Assembly (NCBI GenBank): GCA_049697115.1
Contig: JBAVVD010000009.1
Coordinates: forward strand, 62,001-126,000
DNA: 64,000 nt
Direction of reading: 5' to 3'
Origin: JBAVVD01 sp049697115
GTDB taxonomy: Bacteria; Acidobacteriota; Aminicenantia; Aminicenantales; UBA4085
This document shows, piece by piece, positions 58,967 through 64,000 of the stretch; position 1 is the first letter of the stretch, and the number at the start of each line of letters is the position of its first letter. Both the position numbers and the translations under genes were made by a program. The notes beneath the pieces are model-generated. The model saw nothing but the letters and a program-made list of their open reading frames with translations, searched no databases and was not told the origin of the DNA.

Positions 58967-59830
58967 TCAATTCGCGATTGTCCCGTTCTCGAAGACGAAT
59001 TTTTGCCCCATTTTCATCGGGACATGAATGGGGAGTCCTGGATATTTAGTTTGGAAGGACTTTTTAAAATCGAGGTACATGGCGTCGCCGGCCTGGGCGT
59101 GCATGGGAAAAACGGCCCCGACGATGAATTTAGCGAAGAAGTCCATATTCTGGGCGGTGTACTTCTCGCCGTCCTCGTACACCGGGAAGACGAAGGCCAG
59201 GTTGATCCGGCCGGCTTTCGTTTTCAGGAAGTCGTGCTCCGAAGACGGATCGTCCGGCCGGCAGTCGCCGTTGTGGTAGATGACGAGGCCGTCGGCCTTG
59301 ATCAGCCAGGCCACTTCGGGGACCCCCGAATGGCGGGAGTTGATGGTGGCGATTTCCAAGTCCGCGGACTTGAGTTCGGCCCGCGGACCGACGAGATAAT
59401 TGTACGAGGGATCGTCAGCAGCCTTCCAGCCGAAGTAGTAGGCGATTTCCGGCACGGTCTTTTTCCAGGTTAAAATGACCGGGTCATAGTGGTCCTCGTG
59501 CGAATGGGAAACGAACATCCGGACCTTGAGCCCTTTGATTTCCTCCGGATTGATCCAGCCGGAGCTGAGCGAAGGCCGCTCGGGCCGGGACTTGGGCTGC
59601 CTGCCGTCGCGACTCTCCTGGTAATCAAAGACGAGGAGGTGGCTCCTGGTCCGGACGGCGTAGCCGCAGTGGCCGAGATACCAGATGATCGCTCCGCCGC
59701 TCGGAGGGTTCTCGGCGATAGCCGCGGCCTGCGGGTGGCCTGTAGTCGGAGCGGCGGTCGCGGAGAGGAGTAGGGCAATGGGGATGGCCGCCAGCACCGT
59801 GATAAGAACCTGCTTCCATAGCCTCGGCAT
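58967..59830 (-). CDS. Exported MBL-fold hydrolase, UlaG-like
   Basis: The 287-residue protein starts at 59830 after GGAGGTGGAT and has a signal peptide. It carries the metallo-beta-lactamase motif VSHSHEDHYDPV (HxHxDH). Later metal residues lie in NSRHSGVPE, HNGDCRP and PMHAQAGD. The simple GHCGYAVRT start and the lack of a helper domain recall UlaG-type lactonases and related exported MBL proteins. It lies 20 bases upstream of the frameshifted ankyrin/PD40 gene, probably in one transcript. Substrate unknown. Confidence 0.8.
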   Translation of the reverse strand: MPRLWKQVLITVLAAIPIALLLSATAAPTTGHPQAAAIAENPPSGGAIIWYLGHCGYAVRTRSHLLVFDYQESRDGRQPKSRPERPSLSSGWINPEEIKGLKVRMFVSHSHEDHYDPVILTWKKTVPEIAYYFGWKAADDPSYNYLVGPRAELKSADLEIATINSRHSGVPEVAWLIKADGLVIYHNGDCRPDDPSSEHDFLKTKAGRINLAFVFPVYEDGEKYTAQNMDFFAKFIVGAVFPMHAQAGDAMYLDFKKSFQTKYPGLPIHVPMKMGQKFVFENGTIAN

Positions 59831-60080
59831 ATCCACCTCCATTAACGAAGACATGACACCATAAGTCCCTGCATAACCACAGCAAGTTTTGGGCCAAAGC
59901 TAAAGCCCGGAGTGTGCGGGAGGGACGGAAAACAGCCGTAAAGTATCTTTACTCGTCGGGTCGTCTGAACCTGGCCGCCAAACGCCCGGAAACCGTCCTT
60001 GACTTCTTTCTAAGCCATGATCTACCATTCCCCACGACGCTAGGAAGGAAGAGCGGAACTTTAATTCGAGGAGGTCTATC
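59831..60080 (+). promoter_or_regulatory. Divergent intergenic region with promoter-like block D
   Basis: TTGACT (59999-60004), an 18-base spacer and TACCAT (60023-60028), followed by CCCCACGACGC, match the recurring block of the transposase ends. No transposase codons are left here. The block reads toward the aminotransferase gene at 60081, about 50 bases from the -10 box to the ATG. The remaining sequence shows nothing else. Confidence 0.5.
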
Positions 60081-61463
60081 ATGAGGTCTGAGATGTGGAG
60101 TCGACGAGCGTTTTTACGGATGGCGGGCGGTCTTGTGCCGGCCGCGTACGCGGTCAAGGCCGGCGGCCTCGAACGCGTCATGGAAGCTTCCCAATCTGTC
60201 GCGGACCGTACGGCCGTGGAGGTCGCCAAAGACGAGTTCTACTGGAGGGAAATCCAGCTGGCCTTCAAGCTGGACCGTTCCCTGATCAACTTGAATAACG
60301 GCTTCACGTGCCCGGCCCCCCGGGTCGTGCTCGAATCGGTTTGGCGTTATATGGACATGATCAACATGATGCCCATTCATTACCAGGGCATGGTCGCGGG
60401 GAACATCCAGACCATCCGCCTGCGGATGGCCAAGGAATTCGGCTGTGACCCCGAAGAGCTGGCCTTGACCCGCGGCGCCAGCGAATCCCTGCAAATCGTC
60501 CAGAACGGGATCGACCTCAAAGCCGGCGACGAAGTCGTCACGACCGAGCAGGATTATCCCCGCATGCTGACAACCTGGGACCAGCGCATGCGGCGCGAGG
60601 GCATCAAGGTGACGCGTCTCCAGTTCCCGGTGCCGGCGACGCAGAACGACCTCTACCGGCGGTTCGAGAAGGCCGTCACGCCGCAAACAAAAGTCTTCCA
60701 TTTTTGCCACGTCACCAATCTGACGGCCCAGATGTTCCCGGTCCAGCGGATCTCCCGCCTGGCCCGCTCGAAGGGGATCGTCACGATCATCGACGGCGCC
60801 CACGCCTTGGGCCAGTTCCCTTTCAAGCTGCGGGACCTTGAGTGCGACGCCTACGGCGTCAGCCTGCACAAGTGGCTGCTGGCGCCGATCGGCAACGGCT
60901 GCCTGTACGTGCGCCGGGAGATGATCCCGAGATTCTGGCCGCTCCAGGCGGCCCCCGAACAGCAGGACAACGACATCCGCAAGTTCGAGGCGATCGGGAC
61001 GCACCCCTGGGCGATCCGGGCGGCGCTGGGCGAAGCGCTGGCGTTCCATCAGGCCATCGGGGCCGAGCGCAAGGCGGCGCGGCTGCGCTACCTGACGCTC
61101 CGCTGGGCCAACGCGCTCAAGGTCCATCCGCGGATCAAGATTTTAACGGACCTCAGCGAGCCCGCCCAAGCGTGGGCGGTCGCTACGGTCGCCATCGAGG
61201 GAATCGACGTCCGGGACCTGGCGCGGTTCCTGATGGACAAGTACAGGATAACCGTGGTCCCGCTTGTCGGGGGAGCCCCGCCCAACCAGGTCTTCGATTA
61301 TCAGACTCTCCGGGTTTCGCCGAACGTTTACACGACGCTCGAGGAGATCGACACCTTCGTCATGGCCATGGAAGACGCTCTCAAGAACGGCGTTCCCGCC
61401 GCCGATTTCCCGGCCGAGGCCGGCATGGCGATGGGCGGCTATGGGGCGGAACCATTTATTTAA
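60081..61463 (+). CDS. Twin-arginine exported class V aminotransferase
   Basis: The 460-residue protein begins with a twin-arginine signal (WSRRAFLRMAGGLVPAAYA), so it is exported folded with its cofactor. The rest is a class V PLP enzyme like isopenicillin-N epimerases and cysteine desulfurases: ALTRGASESLQIV, DGAHALGQFPF with the cofactor aspartate, and the PLP lysine in SLHKWLLAPIGNG. A periplasmic PLP enzyme of this type probably acts on an amino acid or peptide. AGGAGGTC precedes the ATG. The next small gene follows after 13 bases. Confidence 0.85.
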   Translation: MRSEMWSRRAFLRMAGGLVPAAYAVKAGGLERVMEASQSVADRTAVEVAKDEFYWREIQLAFKLDRSLINLNNGFTCPAPRVVLESVWRYMDMINMMPIHYQGMVAGNIQTIRLRMAKEFGCDPEELALTRGASESLQIVQNGIDLKAGDEVVTTEQDYPRMLTTWDQRMRREGIKVTRLQFPVPATQNDLYRRFEKAVTPQTKVFHFCHVTNLTAQMFPVQRISRLARSKGIVTIIDGAHALGQFPFKLRDLECDAYGVSLHKWLLAPIGNGCLYVRREMIPRFWPLQAAPEQQDNDIRKFEAIGTHPWAIRAALGEALAFHQAIGAERKAARLRYLTLRWANALKVHPRIKILTDLSEPAQAWAVATVAIEGIDVRDLARFLMDKYRITVVPLVGGAPPNQVFDYQTLRVSPNVYTTLEEIDTFVMAMEDALKNGVPAADFPAEAGMAMGGYGAEPFI

Positions 61464-61476
61464 AGGGAGGATTCCC

Positions 61477-61899
61477 ATGAAACGTTTGATCGCGTCGGCT
61501 GTCGTGACGCTTGCCCTTGTCCTCGGCGCGGGAAGCCTGGCCAATGCCCAGGCCACTTTCAAGATTTCGTTCAAATTCGAGGCGGGCGGCAAGAAATTCC
61601 CGGCGGGCGAATACCGGGTGGCCAGGAAGGATGACAGTCAGATCACCCTTCGCCTGGAATCGACCGGCAAGGAAGCCGAGGTCCCCTTCACTCAGAAGCT
61701 GGCTCAACCGAACCCGCCCATCGAGGAGCCTCAGCTTGTCTTTGATGCGGTGGGAAACTTCGAGCCGTCGTACACGGAATATTTTACCGTTTACCTGCTG
61801 GCGGAAGTTTGGCTGCCCGGGGAGGACGGCCTGCTGATTCACACGACGAAGGGAGCGCACCAGAACCAGATCGTCAAAGGGCAGAAAGCGGACAAGTAG
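61477..61899 (+). CDS. Secreted protein of unknown function, 140 aa
   Basis: AGGGAGG lies six bases before the ATG at 61477. The signal peptide MKRLIASAVVTLALVLGAGS ends at ANAQA. The mature domain is a small beta-rich unit (FKFEAGGKKFPAGEYRVARK, then SQITLRLESTGKEAEV), similar to secreted proteins common in acidobacterial genomes. It lies 13 bases after the aminotransferase gene and may share its transcript. No function is assigned. Confidence 0.7.
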   Translation: MKRLIASAVVTLALVLGAGSLANAQATFKISFKFEAGGKKFPAGEYRVARKDDSQITLRLESTGKEAEVPFTQKLAQPNPPIEEPQLVFDAVGNFEPSYTEYFTVYLLAEVWLPGEDGLLIHTTKGAHQNQIVKGQKADK

Positions 61900-62000
61900 G
61901 GGGCCTTGTTTCGCGAAGTCGGCCCTCAAGGTCGAGTACCCGAATTCGGGGAACGCCCCTGCGCGATTTTTTCTGCCGCTCAGCCCAGCCGGCTCAATTA

Positions 62001-62286
62001 TTAATACTTTACGGTGGCGTAGTCGGTATCGGTTCTTGAACCCTTGCTACTTCCGGTGACATAGACGTTGCCCGACGCGTCCACCGCAATGGACTTTGAA
62101 CCATCATAGCCGTTACTGGGGCCGTTATACCTTTTTACCCAGATCTGTTTGCCGTTGGTGTTGTATTTAATAGTGGCAAAGTCGTAATCGGTGCTTGAAC
62201 CTTCGCTTGGTCCGGTAATATAGACTTGGCCCGAGCGGTCCACGACAATGTCATTCGCAATTTCACTAGCGTTGCCAGGCCCATTG
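62001..62286 (-). pseudogene. SBBP-repeat beta-propeller fragment
   Basis: The minus-strand frame, open from about 62286, has repeats NASEIANDIVVDRSGQVYIT, then SIAVDASGNVYVTGSSKG, ending DYATVKY and TAA at 62001-62003. These are SBBP propeller repeats of exported surface proteins. Only about two repeats remain, with no start codon, and the propeller is incomplete. It is debris of a large surface-protein gene. Bases 61900-62000 hold nothing. Confidence 0.7.
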
Positions 62287-62479
62287 CAAGTAAGCGAAAT
62301 CCTTATGCCAGGACAAAATTGAGAGGGATTATCCCACCATTATCTAGTAAAAATAGATCAGGATTATCGAGCCTTATAGACTGAAGCGCAATTTGAGAAG
62401 GAAAGACCACTAATTTCTCTAGATTAAACCTGTTAAAGCGTCCTGAGGCCCCGTAAACCCAAACAAACAACGCGCCAAA

Positions 62480-63139
62480 AGCGAGAGAAAAAAATCTTTC
62501 GGCTTCTGGGCCAGCTCTGTCAGGCAGCTGTCCAGGCCCTCCTCAAATACTTCAAGACCACAACCGGCACTGAGCTTCGTCTTGGTGTTGTGGCCGTCAT
62601 CCAGTCGTTCGGACAGAAAATTAATTTCCACTCTCATCTCCACCTCCTGGTGACCGAGGGAGGCGAGGACTTTGAGAGGACGTTTCATCATCTCGCTTCC
62701 TTCCAGGACAGCCTGTTGGCCGAGTTCTTCAAGCGCGAAGTCTTTGCTCCTCAGGGAGGAGCTCATCTCTGAGGTCCTGGTGGAGAAGATCTCTGGCTGG
62801 CGCCACTCGGGCTTCTCGGTCCACAGCAAGGTCCGGGCCAAGACAAAGAAAGAGGCCGAGCGAGTGGGAAAGTACATGATTCATCCGCTGCTTTCCCTGG
62901 AGCGCCTCTCCTTTTCAGAGAAAGAGGGCAAGGTCTGCTACCGGTATGGGGAAGGCAAAGACGAGGTGGAGCGGATGGACTATCTGGAGTTAATCGCCTT
63001 CCTCACAGACTATTCCGTTGTGGACAGGATCATCAATCACCTCAAGCTCGTGTTCGTGGCATCGAAGCCTCCCCCGCCTCAGGTCGCTTATCAGGAAGTT
63101 TTGATGGCTGCCGAGACCCCGGCCGAATATTTTCTATGA
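62480..63139 (+). pseudogene. IS91-like (HUH) transposase, broken, longest copy
   Basis: This fragment covers the C-terminal half of an IS91-family Y2 transposase. FRLLGQLCQAAVQALLKYF leads into INFHSHLHLLVTEGG, where HSHLH is the HUH metal motif. After a frameshift near 62755 the sequence continues HSGFSVHSKVRAKTKKEAER, then VGKYMIHPLLSLERLSFSEK, and the end PQVAYQEVLMAAETPAEYFL. The N-terminal part is missing. Tyrosine in VGKYM sits where a catalytic tyrosine is expected. Bases 62287-62479 show no intact sequence. It is the best reference for the shorter copies at 3, 2697 and 5760. Confidence 0.85.
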
Positions 63140-63236
63140 CCTTCACTTTGATTGGGGGGAGAAACTTGGGTGATTTGAGGCTCTTTTGGCGCCTCCAACG
63201 GCGTCAAAGACACAGCCCCGCGTTCTCAAGTTCTCT

Positions 63237-63266
63237 TTGACATCTTTCTGTGTCGTAATCTACAAT
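63237..63266 (+). promoter_or_regulatory. Promoter-like block E before the D-aminopeptidase gene
   Basis: TTGACA (63237-63242), an 18-base spacer and TACAAT (63261-63266), followed by TCCTCACGATGCTTGGATG, is the clearest copy of the recurring block. It lies about 100 bases after the transposase end and 130 bases before the D-aminopeptidase start at 63400. It probably drives that gene. Confidence 0.6.
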
Positions 63267-63399
63267 TCCTCACGATGCTTGGATGAGAAAATCGACACAA
63301 TGTCTCACGTTCTCCCATCGCTAGCAAAAATGAATTTCTTATCCTTCTTTATCAGACGTTTTTCTTTATATTTTATACGACACAAAAAGGAGGTCCTCG

Positions 63400-64000
63400 A
63401 TGAAGAGAGTTTTTATGTTCGGATTTGTTCTGCTTGTTATCAGCGCTCTGGCGTTTGGCCTCGGACAGAAAGGAAAATCCGGTCAAGGCCTTAAGGTCTT
63501 TATTTCTGTGGATATGGAAGGCATCTCGGGAATTGTCACATCCGAAGAGTGCAGTCGGGCAGCCGGAGATGATTATGGCTATTTCCGGAAAATCATGACC
63601 CAGGAGGCCAATGCGGCCGTGGAGGGCGCGCTGGCGGCCGGTGCGGCGGAAATCTGGGTCCGAGATTCCCACGGCTCTGCGAGGAACATTCTTCCCGACC
63701 TTCTCCATAAACAGGCCAAGCTCCTCCGCGACTGGTCCGGCGGACCGAAGATCATGATGGACGGGATAGATGGAACTTTCGATGCCGTGGTCCTCATCGG
63801 CTACCATGCCAAGGCCGGGACTCCGGACGCCATCATCGAGCATACCATGAGCGGAGTTGTGACCGACGTGACCATCAACGGCGTGTCGCTGCCGGAGGCT
63901 GGAATCAATGCGCTGATTGCCGGCTGTTATAATGTTCCGGTGGCTTTTGTGGCCGGCGATAAGGCCATCTGTGACCAGGCGAAAAACCTTTTCGGTGAGG
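63400..64000 (+). CDS. M55 D-aminopeptidase DppA-like, exported, partial
   Basis: The ATG at 63400 follows AAAAAGGAGG and starts a signal peptide (MKRVFMFGFVLLVISALAFG). The mature protein matches zinc D-aminopeptidases of the DppA type: VFISVDMEGISGIVTSEE with metal ligands D and E, IWVRDSHGSARNIL, LIGYHAKAGTPDAII and TMSGVVTDVTING. The gene runs off the window after 200 codons; the family is about 270 residues. Exported DppA would release D-amino acids, for example from peptidoglycan peptides. It is likely driven by the promoter block at 63237. Confidence 0.9.
   Translation, partial: MKRVFMFGFVLLVISALAFGLGQKGKSGQGLKVFISVDMEGISGIVTSEECSRAAGDDYGYFRKIMTQEANAAVEGALAAGAAEIWVRDSHGSARNILPDLLHKQAKLLRDWSGGPKIMMDGIDGTFDAVVLIGYHAKAGTPDAIIEHTMSGVVTDVTINGVSLPEAGINALIAGCYNVPVAFVAGDKAICDQAKNLFGE

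Noticed and set aside
60114..61127. 337-codon minus-strand frame opposite the twin-arginine aminotransferase
   Set aside because: Same effect of high G+C content; no domain, while the plus-strand protein has PLP-enzyme motifs.

Overview
The window looks like a chromosomal piece of an anaerobic, Gram-negative bacterium. Supporting features are twin-arginine and lipoprotein signals, a tungsten/molybdenum aldehyde ferredoxin oxidoreductase with its cofactor genes, a rubredoxin-linked ferredoxin:thioredoxin reductase, succinyl-CoA ligase and malate/isocitrate dehydrogenases, and secreted ankyrin/PD40, M14, M55 and beta-lactamase-fold hydrolases. The mix recalls Candidatus Aminicenantes or a relative in the Acidobacteriota. 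That placement is inference; no rRNA or marker phylogeny is available here.

Layout. 1-6.0 kb is accessory DNA divided by 3'-end remnants of an IS91-like (HUH) transposase at 3-89, 2697-2760 and 5760-5884. The first interval holds a SIR2-like gene with an unknown partner; the second holds an ankyrin/PD40 gene and a DUF2283 gene. 6.0-14.6 kb is ordinary core: methyltransferase, isocitrate dehydrogenase-like, mdh, fumarase beta, sucCD, an amino-acid permease and a PHP protein. 14.7-20.8 kb is gene-dense but eroded, with several broken genes (oxidoreductase tail, RRM protein, permease, TPR protein) beside intact DDAH, Fe-S protein, lipoprotein and methyltransferase genes.

20.86-27.32 kb is the highlight: a cassette array of integron type. 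It starts with a C-terminal fragment of an IntI/Xer-like recombinase and three related palindromes, followed by at least seven short plus-strand cassettes separated by attC-like sites. The cassettes encode a YaaC-like protein, an unknown protein with a broken winged-helix/nuclease gene, a TPR protein, HicBA, a PD-(D/E)XK protein, a HEPN-like protein and VapBC. Two further attC-like sites in the opposite orientation lie at 18.6-19.7 kb.

27.4-35.6 kb carries hydrolases and transport genes plus more broken genes. 35.7-49.3 kb is core: an EF-G-like factor, a three-domain kinase/M23/phospho-lyase-type fusion, secA, guaB, thioredoxin-reductase genes and panBCD with a deoxynucleoside kinase. 49.4-55.1 kb is a tungsto/molybdo-enzyme module (AOR, MoaD-like, aldehyde dehydrogenase, ThiF, MobB and a membrane protein). 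55.3-61.9 kb is visibly richer in G+C and holds a serine hydrolase, a frameshifted ankyrin/PD40 paralogue, an MBL-fold protein and a twin-arginine class V aminotransferase. A fourth, longer transposase remnant at 62.5-63.1 kb precedes a D-aminopeptidase gene that runs off the window. A -35/-10-like block recurs beside these transposase ends and upstream of several genes, suggesting that the element left outward-reading promoters behind.
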